A stretch of DNA of 28,000 nt, taken from contig JAHHUI010000009.1 in assembly GCA_020024055.1 (NCBI GenBank), positions 1 through 28,000 of the forward strand, in the 5' to 3' direction. A program made the position numbers and the translations under genes. Each line of letters starts with the position of its first letter. The stretch's first letter is position 1. The DNA is from Spirochaetaceae bacterium (lineage in GTDB: Bacteria; Spirochaetota; Spirochaetia; WRBN01). Positions 7,368-15,222 of this stretch are shown here, in pieces. The notes beneath the pieces are model-generated. The model made no database searches, had not been told where the DNA came from, and was given only the letters and a program-made list of their open reading frames with translations.

Positions 7368-7700
7368 ATGAGTAGCACATGCCAATTTCAATTTAATTAC
7401 GATTTAAACTTCAACAGTGAACAGGAAGACGAAGACTTTCGCAAAGAACTGAAAGACTGGATGTCGCATCGCGACGGCGATATCGGCCAAATAAAGCAGA
7501 TCAACAATCATCAGTGGCTTATCAGCTGTGACAATGAAGAAAAGCGTGATATGGCGCTTCATGTGCTGATGAGCTCTCTTGAACCTGAAGGCCTGGTCTT
7601 TCATGAAGGTGATTTGCGTAAATCGACATCAAAATATTTTTATTATGAAATTGCGATGGACAATAAGAAAATTTTTGAAGGAACATACATTTTTGAATAA
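7368..7700 (+). CDS. Small acidic protein of unknown function
   Basis: The 110-residue protein is hydrophilic and acidic with no signal peptide or membrane segment. The visible elements are an early acidic stretch (NSEQEDEDFRKELKDW), a middle segment with alternating hydrophobics (QWLISCDNEEKRDMALHVLMSSL) and a C-terminal strand-like part (YFYYEIAMDNKKIFEG) ending in YIFE. The pattern suggests a compact alpha/beta cytosolic protein, but I recognise no family. It has its own good promoter 7 nt before the ATG and no ribosome binding site, so translation of a leaderless mRNA is likely. It converges on the helicase gene, the two stops being 17 nt apart inside an inverted repeat. Confidence 0.78.
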   Translation: MSSTCQFQFNYDLNFNSEQEDEDFRKELKDWMSHRDGDIGQIKQINNHQWLISCDNEEKRDMALHVLMSSLEPEGLVFHEGDLRKSTSKYFYYEIAMDNKKIFEGTYIFE

Positions 7701-7727
7701 TATTGAAGGCTGAATAATTATTCAAAA
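7691..7727. repeat. 11-bp inverted repeat across two convergent stop codons
   Basis: TTTTGAATAAT and ATTATTCAAAA are perfect complements separated by 15 nt. Each arm contains a TAA stop: the small acidic gene on the plus strand and the helicase gene on the minus strand, which both end in codons for Phe-Glu. The hairpin is AT-rich with no U-tract after it. It may still act as a two-way 3'-end stabiliser or weak terminator. Confidence 0.5.
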
Positions 7728-9808
7728 TCCGGTGCGGGCAATTTTTCCAGGGGTGTGAACTCGGGAAGAAATTTTGCCCTGCGTCCCCCTTCAAAATGTA
7801 CATCAATCACATGTCTTCCCGAAACAACTTGACTGGAGACGATGCGCCCAATACCATAGTCTTCATGGCGCACCCAATCCCCCTTGCGATATGTCGCAGG
7901 GCCGGCATTCTCGCTGCCAGCTTGATAGGCCCTATGTTCTTGACTATAGGCCCCCATCATCACATCTAGATTTTCCTTTCCCATTTCAGAGAGAAAACGG
8001 CTGGGATGCTGGAATGTTGTCTTGCCATACAGGCTGCGCTGGCGCGTGGTGGTGATATACAACTGCTCTTTGGCCCGGGTCACGGCAACATAGCACAGGC
8101 GCCGTTCTTCCTCAATATCCTCTATCATCGCGCCTTCCCAGGGAAATAATTCTTCTTCCAGGCCCAAAAGAATAATTCTCTCAAATTCCAGACCTTTGGC
8201 ATTATGCACCGTCATCAATGTCACGCGATCTTGACGCTGATCGGCGGATAATTCTTCAGAACCCTGATCCAGCATCACTGTTTCCAAAAAATCCGAAAGC
8301 GCCTCTTTGCCCTGTTCATATGTCTGCAAAACCGTGGCCAATTCACGAATATTATTCAGTCTTTCCGTGTGCTCGGCGGCGTCCTGCGCACTGTAAAAAT
8401 CAAAAATACCGCTTTCGTGTATAAAGGTTTGAAAAAATTTGGCCAATGGCTCTTTTTCCAAATCTTTGCTCCATTTTTCAAAAAGGCCGGCCAGCCTGTT
8501 GCAGCTCTGGGCGGCTTTGCCTTTCATCTGGGGCAGGCTGTTCTGCAGGGCCTGTAAAATATTCTCTTCATCACGGCGATGAGAAAGAATCAGGGCTAAA
8601 TTTTTCTTGCCAATACCGCTGGCGGGGCGCGAGATCAAGCGCGTGAACGCGGCCTCGTCAAAAGGATTTAATAAAAAAGTCAGCCAAGCCAACACCGTTT
8701 TAATTTCTTCGCGCTGATAAAAACGGATAGAGCCCAGAATAGTATAGGGGATTTTGGCCTTGGTCAGGGCGCTTTCAATCGAGCGGCTTTGGGCATTCAC
8801 ACGATACAGCACAGCTGTCTGCGCCAATCTGCCGTCGTCTTGCAGCAGCTGGCATAAATAATTGGCCTCATCATCCTGATTTTCCAGAATCATCACCTGC
8901 GGTTTTGCCCCTGTCTCTTTGCGGCTGAACACCTGCTTGCCCAGGCGGCCGCTGTTATGCGCAATCACCTGATTCGCACAGGCCAAAATGGCAGGCGTGG
9001 AACGATAATTTTCTTCCAGCTTCACCACATGGCAATCAGGCAGATTTTTTGTAAAATCAATCATATTAGTGGGTTCGGCTCCGCGAAAACCATAAATGGA
9101 CTGATCATCATCGCCCACAGCCATGACATAGGTATTCTCTGAAATCATCTGCATCAGCATTTTGGCCTGTGTCACATTTGTATCCTGATATTCATCCACC
9201 AAAATGGCGCCCCAGCGCTGATGCACAGCCTGGCGCAGCAAAGGATTTTCAGAGAGGAAAAATTGCGGCAGATAAATCAAATCACCAAAATCCACAGCGC
9301 GGTTTTCACGCAGCGCGGCTATATAGGCGGCATACACCATCTGCAAATCCTGTTCTTCCTGCATTTTCAGCGAGCCGTCTTTACAGCGCTGGATTTGATG
9401 ATAATAGAATTTCAGCTGGCTGTGTGGCTCCTGGGGATACAGGCGTTTCAGCAAGGCCACAGCCTCATCATCATCGTAAATGGAAAAATAACGTGAAAAT
9501 CGGCAATATCCGGCATACTCGCGCAGAAACCAAGCCCCATAACTGTGGAATGTAGTCAGCATCACATCATGTGCCCTGGGGCTGGCACTTTGCACTCTCT
9601 GATACATTTCTCCGGCGGCTTTATTGGTGAATGTCAGGGCGAGAATCGCATGTGCGGGAATATTTTTTTCCTCTAAAAGCCATAAAATACGGCTAGTCAG
9701 CACACGTGTTTTACCCGATCCGGCACCGGCCAAAACTAAAATATACTTTGATTCGGCAGTGGCAGCTTCTTTTTGCGCAGCATTAAGTTTCTGCAAATAA
9801 TTTTTCAC
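7718..9808 (-). CDS. pcrA: ATP-dependent 3'-5' DNA helicase, PcrA/UvrD/Rep family
   Basis: This superfamily 1A helicase unwinds DNA in repair and in clearing replication or transcription blocks. All motifs are visible: Walker A AGAGSGKT at residues 27-34, LTFTNKAAGEM, the Walker B-type LVDEYQDTN, VGDDDQSIYGFRGA, LEENYRS, VTLMTVHNAKGLEFE and CYVAVTRAKEQL. The C-terminal 60 residues (GDWVRHEDYGIGRIV onward) form the Tudor-like domain of PcrA/UvrD, known to bind RNA polymerase. The length of 696 residues is slightly below the usual 720-740. The start is a GTG that overlaps the TGA of the upstream secreted-protein gene (GTGA) with no clear ribosome binding site, so translation probably depends on coupling. 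Whether it is functionally PcrA, UvrD or Rep cannot be decided. Confidence 0.94.
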   Translation of the reverse strand: MKNYLQKLNAAQKEAATAESKYILVLAGAGSGKTRVLTSRILWLLEEKNIPAHAILALTFTNKAAGEMYQRVQSASPRAHDVMLTTFHSYGAWFLREYAGYCRFSRYFSIYDDDEAVALLKRLYPQEPHSQLKFYYHQIQRCKDGSLKMQEEQDLQMVYAAYIAALRENRAVDFGDLIYLPQFFLSENPLLRQAVHQRWGAILVDEYQDTNVTQAKMLMQMISENTYVMAVGDDDQSIYGFRGAEPTNMIDFTKNLPDCHVVKLEENYRSTPAILACANQVIAHNSGRLGKQVFSRKETGAKPQVMILENQDDEANYLCQLLQDDGRLAQTAVLYRVNAQSRSIESALTKAKIPYTILGSIRFYQREEIKTVLAWLTFLLNPFDEAAFTRLISRPASGIGKKNLALILSHRRDEENILQALQNSLPQMKGKAAQSCNRLAGLFEKWSKDLEKEPLAKFFQTFIHESGIFDFYSAQDAAEHTERLNNIRELATVLQTYEQGKEALSDFLETVMLDQGSEELSADQRQDRVTLMTVHNAKGLEFERIILLGLEEELFPWEGAMIEDIEEERRLCYVAVTRAKEQLYITTTRQRSLYGKTTFQHPSRFLSEMGKENLDVMMGAYSQEHRAYQAGSENAGPATYRKGDWVRHEDYGIGRIVSSQVVSGRHVIDVHFEGGRRAKFLPEFTPLEKLPAPDFE

Positions 9809-10815
9809 TTGGATGCAGATTTTTTCTGTGTTTTTCTGGGTGCCATTTTCAGCTTAGACTGTATAGGAGGAATATGGCTCATATAGGGTGCCAGGGGCAG
9901 CCAGTCACTGGGGTCTACATAATCAAAAGGATCTTTATAACGCAGTTGCAGTTGCTTTAAATCTGCGCCTTCGGGCAGCATAAAAGTCAAAGTCAATTCA
10001 CGCACATCTGTCACCACCAACTCACGCTCTGTGCTCTTGCCTGTGGTTGTTGAGCGCGCATCGGGGCGCTCATTTGTTTTTGGCGGCACGGGATTGATCG
10101 GGGGAATGCTCTTCTTGCCCACACCGGTCATCAGCTCAAAATAATAAGTATCGCCGCCATAAATCAGCGTGGTTTCGGGGATCAGTCCTGTGGTGAAATA
10201 ACTGGCATAATTTCTGTCATTTCCCACAATCAGATTCAATGTCAATTTGCGTTTCTTTTTCTTATCCGGCTCTCCCAGATGATAGCCGATCAGGCTGAAA
10301 TAGCCATGGCGCGACATGGTGCGCGTGTCTTGCGGGGCCTGGGCAAAAAAAGTTTTTAAGGGCAGCCAGGGTGTATGCAGCCGGGACCCTGTTTTGGGCG
10401 CATAGCGCAGCTCGAAATTAGATAAAGGGTCTCCGGCATCGACAGTGAAACGCAGAGTGAAAATGAATTTCTGCCCCGCGCCCAAAGAAGGATATTGCAC
10501 TCTATAGGCATCGGGAGTGTACACTCTTTCCCCGTTGCGCAGCTCAAAATAATGCTCTTTCTTGGCCCCTATTTCCAGGCTGCTTTTGCTCAATCCCTCG
10601 CTACGGGGTGATGTATTTTCTATTTCAACGCGAAAAGAGATCAGCCTGCGGCTGTTTTTGTCCGTATTATAAATTCCGTAGCTTAAAAGAACAATGCGCC
10701 CGCGTCCTTCGCCAATTTTCAACACATTGCCATAAGACGAGGATGCCCCCTGGGCCCAAATGATTTGAGAAAAACCTATCATTAAACAAGACCAAAAGAT
10801 TATTTTTCTCATCAT
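9805..10815 (-). CDS. Secreted protein with two related Ig-like domains
   Basis: The 336-residue protein has a signal peptide at about residues 1-22 (basic MMRK, hydrophobic core, cleavage near WAQG). The mature part seems to hold a duplicated domain. Both halves contain YFEL, a strand pattern like FTLRFTVDAGDPLSNFELRY or LTLTFMLPEGADLKQLQLRY, and end in TPWLPL or SDWLPL. They are joined by a proline-rich, charged linker around residues 230-265. This resembles telokin/DUF4352-like extracytoplasmic domains, but the family is not certain. The C-terminus is very basic (RKTQKKSASK). It lies 12 nt after the SH3-like lipoprotein gene, with AGAGG before the ATG, so both are probably made together for the periplasm. 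Confidence 0.8.
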   Translation of the reverse strand: MMRKIIFWSCLMIGFSQIIWAQGASSSYGNVLKIGEGRGRIVLLSYGIYNTDKNSRRLISFRVEIENTSPRSEGLSKSSLEIGAKKEHYFELRNGERVYTPDAYRVQYPSLGAGQKFIFTLRFTVDAGDPLSNFELRYAPKTGSRLHTPWLPLKTFFAQAPQDTRTMSRHGYFSLIGYHLGEPDKKKKRKLTLNLIVGNDRNYASYFTTGLIPETTLIYGGDTYYFELMTGVGKKSIPPINPVPPKTNERPDARSTTTGKSTERELVVTDVRELTLTFMLPEGADLKQLQLRYKDPFDYVDPSDWLPLAPYMSHIPPIQSKLKMAPRKTQKKSASK

Positions 10816-10827
10816 TGAATATCCTCT

Positions 10828-12120
10828 CTAATTCTTATATTCTATTGTTTCGCCCAGGCCACCGGCCGCAAATTCATCACGGATGACACGCCCTGCGGGC
10901 ACATTATGAATCATGGTCAGGCGCACGCCGTCGGGCGTGAACGAATATAAACAGGGCATTTCTTTTTTGCTGTCATTAAAGACCATCACCATTGCCCCGT
11001 CATATTTCTGGGCCATATCACCGGCCACAAAAATATTGAATTTCAGCTCTCCGGTGCGCCCGTCGGCATAGGAAATATAGCCGGCATCATAAGCCGCATT
11101 GCTCAGCGAAAGAGTGAAACGATTTTCGCCGCCAAAGACAATGCCGCCCCATCGGGAAGTCAAGCCATCGCCCAGGCTGCGAAAGCGCTCATATTCCTTG
11201 GCTTCTCTTTCCAGCTCTGCATTAATCACCGGCGTCAAATCTGCCTCTAATGGCACAAAGTCTTTACGATGGATTTTCCCGCCATAGGGATAAAACACCG
11301 TGGTCAATTCATCGCTGACGGTGAGCGTGACCCCTACATCATAAAAGAAATAACGCGAAGGCCCAGTCGGCATCACTTTGTCATAGACATACACGGCATC
11401 AGGGGTCTCTGGTGTGAAGATTTTCACCGTTTTTTCCTCTGGAAGCAGGAATAAGCCATATTTAGGATCAAACAGGCCCAGCACAATATGCTTATTCTGA
11501 ATCATTTCCTTGAAATAGTCGGGGCGCCAGACGGTGCCCTGCTCAAACAGACTCTCAAAGGCTGCATCGCCAAAATAATCTTTTTCGTCATACACGGCCT
11601 GCCCTGTGTCGGTCAGCAGGAATTCGCTGAGATAGCGCCCGTAAATAAAGCCTTCTACGCCATCATCGGTCAGCACTTTATACCAATATCCTTTAAAAGG
11701 AGGTATTTCCACGCGTTTTTTACTGCGCGAGAGGACTTTGGCCGGGCGATTGGCCGGAAGATTATAGATTTTTTCGGCATTTTGGTCTGGCTTGGCCCTC
11801 AGGGGCAGGCTGCGCTTCTGGCGCACTTCCACAAAATTACGGATATATGGGGCAAAGTTCTGGGCATATTCCAAGGCACGCCGGCGCGAGGAAAACACCT
11901 TCACGCGGCCCTGCGGCAGCTCGAAATGCTTACCCTCATTCGACAGGCGATACACTTCACGGCGCAAAGATTTGCCATGCACGCGCACCACCGTCCCCGT
12001 GGGCACCATAACTTCATCTGTGCTCCACAAAACAACACCATAGCCCAAAGAACGACGGCAGGATACAGCTAATAATAAAATGGCCGCAGCGAGCAGACCT
12101 GTGCGCAATATTCGAGACAT
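10828..12120 (-). CDS. Lipoprotein with bacterial SH3-like domain
   Basis: The 430-residue protein has a lipoprotein signal: MSRILR, a hydrophobic core and LLAVSC, with the lipidated Cys at position 21 from the chosen ATG. Residues about 100-165 look like a bacterial SH3 domain (LPLRAKPDQNAEKIYNLPAN, then YWYKVLTDDGVEGFIYGRYL). The rest, mostly beta by appearance, has no domain I recognise. Similar SH3 lipoproteins are known from spirochaetes, which supports the host assignment. A GTG at 12129 would add three residues, but ATG 12120 is preferred because a promoter -10 lies only 7 nt before it. It heads a three-gene operon with the secreted two-domain protein and the helicase. A peptidoglycan- or surface-binding role is an inference. 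Confidence 0.85.
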   Translation of the reverse strand: MSRILRTGLLAAAILLLAVSCRRSLGYGVVLWSTDEVMVPTGTVVRVHGKSLRREVYRLSNEGKHFELPQGRVKVFSSRRRALEYAQNFAPYIRNFVEVRQKRSLPLRAKPDQNAEKIYNLPANRPAKVLSRSKKRVEIPPFKGYWYKVLTDDGVEGFIYGRYLSEFLLTDTGQAVYDEKDYFGDAAFESLFEQGTVWRPDYFKEMIQNKHIVLGLFDPKYGLFLLPEEKTVKIFTPETPDAVYVYDKVMPTGPSRYFFYDVGVTLTVSDELTTVFYPYGGKIHRKDFVPLEADLTPVINAELEREAKEYERFRSLGDGLTSRWGGIVFGGENRFTLSLSNAAYDAGYISYADGRTGELKFNIFVAGDMAQKYDGAMVMVFNDSKKEMPCLYSFTPDGVRLTMIHNVPAGRVIRDEFAAGGLGETIEYKN

Positions 12121-12127
12121 TAAACTC

Positions 12128-12157
12128 ACTCTAGCATTTTCGGGCAGATTTCGTCAA
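12128..12157 (-). promoter_or_regulatory. Promoter of the lipoprotein-helicase operon, leaderless
   Basis: On the minus strand, TTGACG (12157-12152), an 18-bp spacer and TAGAGT (12133-12128), with an extended TG before the -10. Just 7 nt then separate it from the ATG at 12120, so the transcript is predicted to begin at or within a base or two of the start codon. Confidence 0.6.
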
Positions 12158-12234
12158 GAAAATATCCCAAGCACTAAAATTTATTCCCGGCAATACTAGC
12201 CTCTTTTTCACATTTTGTGTAAGCTCGCAGACAG

Positions 12235-12609
12235 ATGATGAATTTTTTCAGCAGCAAAGGCAAAACAAATTCAGCAACACCTGTTTTTTATTGCGAAAAC
12301 TGCGGTTCTGAAGTGCCCGAAGACGACAATGTTTGCCCAAACTGTAAAAAACGCTTTGCCGGGGTGAAATGCCCACGATGTTTTTTTGAAGGCAGCTCTG
12401 CTGATTTTGAAAATGGCTGTCCACGCTGTCATTATGACCCCAAAAAAGATCAAAGAAAAAAATCAGCGCGTGCCGCCGCAGATATTCCCCTGGCACAACA
12501 GCCCGAACCACAAGACCCAAGACCCAGACGGCGCATTTTTTCCAGTTTCACCTTGGTGGGAATTCTCCTCATCGCCATCACTTTAGTCGCATTGCTGTAT
12601 ATGATGTAA
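12235..12609 (+). CDS. Tail-anchored double zinc-ribbon protein
   Basis: The 124-residue protein carries eight cysteines in four pairs: C20/C23 with C34/C37, and C46/C49 with C62/C65. This makes two zinc ribbons. A basic, proline-rich linker (ending RPRRR) precedes one membrane helix at about residues 102-123 at the extreme C-terminus. The basic residues before the helix predict that the zinc ribbons face the cytosol. The function is unknown; such proteins often bind nucleic acid or recruit partners to the membrane. The start has no visible Shine-Dalgarno sequence and a second ATG follows immediately, so the exact first residue is uncertain. It is divergent from the SH3-like lipoprotein gene. 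Confidence 0.8.
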   Translation: MMNFFSSKGKTNSATPVFYCENCGSEVPEDDNVCPNCKKRFAGVKCPRCFFEGSSADFENGCPRCHYDPKKDQRKKSARAAADIPLAQQPEPQDPRPRRRIFSSFTLVGILLIAITLVALLYMM

Positions 12610-12614
12610 AAAAG

Positions 12615-12625
12615 CCCCCCCCCCC
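12615..12625 (+). repeat. Homopolymeric C11 tract upstream of a promoter
   Basis: Eleven consecutive C residues lie 6 nt after the zinc-ribbon stop codon and end 9 bp before the -35 box of the phosphoglycosyl transferase promoter. Tracts of this length slip during replication and could vary promoter spacing or curvature. Confidence 0.9.
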
Positions 12626-12634
12626 TAGCGTATA

Positions 12635-12664
12635 TAGACATTTTCAATATATAATTTGTATAAA
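12635..12664 (+). promoter_or_regulatory. Predicted promoter of the phosphoglycosyl transferase operon
   Basis: TAGACA (5 of 6), an 18-bp spacer and TATAAA (5 of 6), with a TG directly before the -10. The transcript would start near 12671, just upstream of the AAGGGG ribosome binding site at 12674-12679. The C11 tract lies immediately upstream. Confidence 0.6.
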
Positions 12665-12688
12665 ATCTTAACTAAGGGGAAATAGTCA

Positions 12689-13327
12689 GTGCCATTTCAA
12701 TATTCACGCTTTTACCACACCTGTCTGAAACGCCCTTGCGATATTATTTTTTCCCTGCTGCTGCTTATCTGCACTTCCCCCATTTTTATCATCGTGGCCA
12801 TTTTGATCAAAGCTGCCAGTCCTTCAGGCAGTGTGTTCTACAGACATCAGCGCATTGGGCGCAATCATCAGCCCTTTACATGCTGGAAATTTCGCACTAT
12901 GCTGCCCGATGCCGACAAAAAACTGGCCCAATACCTAGAAACAAATCCGGCTATGAAAGAGGAATTTGAGCGTGACTTCAAATTGAAAAAAGATCCGCGC
13001 ATTCTGCCTGTGCTTGGCCATTTCCTGCGTTTCACCAGCCTGGATGAATTGCCGCAGATTTTTAATGTGCTGCGCGGAGATATGTCTATGATAGGCCCCA
13101 GGCCTATCACACAGGCCGAGCTGCCGCGCTATGGCGAATATGTCGATACTTTGCTCAGCGTGCGCCCGGGAATCACAGGCCTGTGGCAAGTATCCGGACG
13201 CAATGATGTCTCTTATAATAAACGTGTTGAATTGGATATGTACTATATCACACATGTCAATTTTTTCTTTGATTTACAAATTGCACTGAAAACTATTTTG
13301 GTTATTTTACTGCACAAAGGTTATTAA
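12689..13327 (+). CDS. Polyprenyl-phosphate phosphoglycosyl transferase (monotopic)
   Basis: This enzyme transfers a sugar-1-phosphate from a nucleotide sugar to undecaprenyl phosphate, the first membrane step of a surface glycan. The 212 residues match the catalytic domain of the WbaP/WcaJ/PglC superfamily. They comprise KRPCD before a re-entrant hydrophobic helix (about 17-41), the block WKFRTMLPDADKKL, and the catalytic Asp119-Glu120 dyad in TSLDELPQIFNVLRGDMS. They continue with MIGPRP and PGITGLWQVSGRNDVSY. It lacks the N-terminal four-helix part of WbaP. The start is a GTG with AAGGGG 9 nt upstream. The sugar cannot be told. The next gene, an outer-membrane protein, follows after 2 nt, and DUF368 after that, forming a coherent unit. 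Confidence 0.93.
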   Translation: MPFQYSRFYHTCLKRPCDIIFSLLLLICTSPIFIIVAILIKAASPSGSVFYRHQRIGRNHQPFTCWKFRTMLPDADKKLAQYLETNPAMKEEFERDFKLKKDPRILPVLGHFLRFTSLDELPQIFNVLRGDMSMIGPRPITQAELPRYGEYVDTLLSVRPGITGLWQVSGRNDVSYNKRVELDMYYITHVNFFFDLQIALKTILVILLHKGY

Positions 13328-13329
13328 AA

Positions 13330-15201
13330 ATGCGTAAAATTGTATTTTACTTTGCCGTAATTTTTTTTCTGTGCGCATCTGCACTGGGCGCCCAGACACA
13401 TATATCTGTTCCTCTCAATCATCCGGTTTATCAGCTGATTAAACAACTGGAATCACGCGCAGTGTTCACCCGGCTGAGCCAGGTGCGCCCCTACACACGC
13501 TATCAGGTGCGCATGCTGCTGGAAGAAGCCCTGGCCAAGGACTATTTGCTCTCGGATACAGAAATTGAAATTGCCAAAAGCATGGCAGAGGAATTCACTG
13601 GCAATTTCGATGCCCAAGACAAACACCTCAGCAGTGCAGCCCAAAAAGGCCGATTTGACTTTGCCGGCCTGGGCAGCACAGCCAGCCTGGGCCTGACCAT
13701 AGAATCCTGGACAAAAGTAGACTTCAATGATCTTGTCAATTATTATTTCAGCACGCCTTTTAATGTGTATATCCGCGGTGATTTATTTGTTCCTTGGCTT
13801 TCTTATAATGCCAATGTGATTCTCACTTTCGACCGCCTGAGAAAAGAGCCGTTTTTTCATGAAGGGCAGTTTCGCCCTTCGGGCATGGGCTTTCATCAAA
13901 GCCTGAAAAATGACTGGATTACAGATATTTTCACCTATAACGACATTGCCTTTGGCTATGATATGCGCCCCGAGCTTACTGCTTCTTTCAATGAGGGCCG
14001 TACCGTCTTCCGCACCGGGATTTTACAGGGCATCCAGGCCGGGCATGGCACAGGAGGCCTGGTGATCTCTGACACAGCCACGCCTTTTCCTTCTTTCGAA
14101 ATAAATCTGCGCCCATTTGAATGGATGAATTTTTACAGCCTGTTGGGCAGCCTGGGCAATTTTAGCACAGACAAGCAGAACAGCGGCGAGGTTCAAAACC
14201 AAAAGATGTTCTCCTATCACAATCTGGAATTCTTCATGAATGACTATGTCTACTTCTCTTTCTATGAAGGCCTGATTTGGGGCAAGCGCTTTGAATTCAC
14301 CTATTTGAATCCTTTCAATATTTTTATGATAGCCCAAAACCTGACCGGTGATGTAGACAATATGGCTATCGGCTTCAGCGGCGCCATCACTGTGCCCTAT
14401 GTGGGCAAAATGTGGTTCGATGTTTTTTTTGATGAATTAGTCCTCAACGATTTCAAAAGCCCGCGCACAGAAACCGCCGTGCAGGTGGGCATCAATATCC
14501 CCGTGCCGGGCCTGCCCTTTTCCTCGATCACAGGGCAATATACCAAGATTGAGCCATATACTTACACCCATTACCCGCAAAGCTATAGCATAAATGGCAT
14601 GAATACCGGCGGCAAGCAGATTTACACCAATACCGGCTTCTTCAATCAGGGCCGCAATCTGGGCTATTACTTGAAACCCAACAGTGACGAGATTTATCTC
14701 AGCTTTGACGCTTTGCCCATACCGGGTATGGAACTTTCCGCTGCCTACAGTCTGATTCGTCACGGCACCAATTTAAAAATTAAAAAATGGCGCGGCACAG
14801 ATGGCAAACTGTATGACAAAGAAGATGATGCCAAAAAGACAGGAGGAAGCGCAACAGCGGTACACATTTTCAACGATTATACAATTAACGGCGATATCAA
14901 CACTTATTTGAATTATGGCGTGGTGGGTAAGATGCAGCGCAAGGATTTCCTGAACGATGGTATTTATGACTGGACCAATGCCTTGCGGCTGTGGGTTTCT
15001 TATGATTTTGCTTATTTAAAACCCTATCTGCCTTTCAAGATTGGTGTGGGATATGAATTCGCGCATACATTCTTCATCTTCAACGGGCGCGACTCGGTGA
15101 AGAACCCCGACGGAACCACAAATACCGTAGCGATGTTCAAAAACGAATTTACGGGCGGCTTCAAGAATATCTTTGGCATTTATGTGCAAATTTATCAATA
15201 G
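13330..15201 (+). CDS. Outer-membrane beta-barrel protein, capsule-assembly Wzi-like
   Basis: The 623-residue protein has a clear signal peptide (MRKIVFYF..., cleavage near ALGAQ, about residue 21). An N-terminal helical segment follows (PLNHPVYQLIKQLESRAVF, then RPYTRYQVRMLLEEAL), a motif seen before outer-membrane barrels of the Wzi type. The rest is rich in alternating aromatic strands and Gly/Asn turns, e.g. MWFDVFFDELVLNDF, EIYLSFDALPIPGM and LRLWVSYDFAYLKPYL, as in a large beta-barrel. It lies 2 nt downstream of the phosphoglycosyl transferase, so a role in presenting or anchoring the glycan at the surface is plausible. The Wzi assignment rests on general pattern, not on clear homology, and another porin-like function is possible. 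Confidence 0.72.
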   Translation: MRKIVFYFAVIFFLCASALGAQTHISVPLNHPVYQLIKQLESRAVFTRLSQVRPYTRYQVRMLLEEALAKDYLLSDTEIEIAKSMAEEFTGNFDAQDKHLSSAAQKGRFDFAGLGSTASLGLTIESWTKVDFNDLVNYYFSTPFNVYIRGDLFVPWLSYNANVILTFDRLRKEPFFHEGQFRPSGMGFHQSLKNDWITDIFTYNDIAFGYDMRPELTASFNEGRTVFRTGILQGIQAGHGTGGLVISDTATPFPSFEINLRPFEWMNFYSLLGSLGNFSTDKQNSGEVQNQKMFSYHNLEFFMNDYVYFSFYEGLIWGKRFEFTYLNPFNIFMIAQNLTGDVDNMAIGFSGAITVPYVGKMWFDVFFDELVLNDFKSPRTETAVQVGINIPVPGLPFSSITGQYTKIEPYTYTHYPQSYSINGMNTGGKQIYTNTGFFNQGRNLGYYLKPNSDEIYLSFDALPIPGMELSAAYSLIRHGTNLKIKKWRGTDGKLYDKEDDAKKTGGSATAVHIFNDYTINGDINTYLNYGVVGKMQRKDFLNDGIYDWTNALRLWVSYDFAYLKPYLPFKIGVGYEFAHTFFIFNGRDSVKNPDGTTNTVAMFKNEFTGGFKNIFGIYVQIYQ

Positions 15202-15222
15202 AATAAAAGCAGGAGAATACAC

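Noticed and set aside
11488..12072. Open frame of 194 codons on the plus strand
   Set aside because: It is antisense to the SH3-like lipoprotein gene, which has a lipobox, domain and promoter. No motif is seen in the antisense frame.
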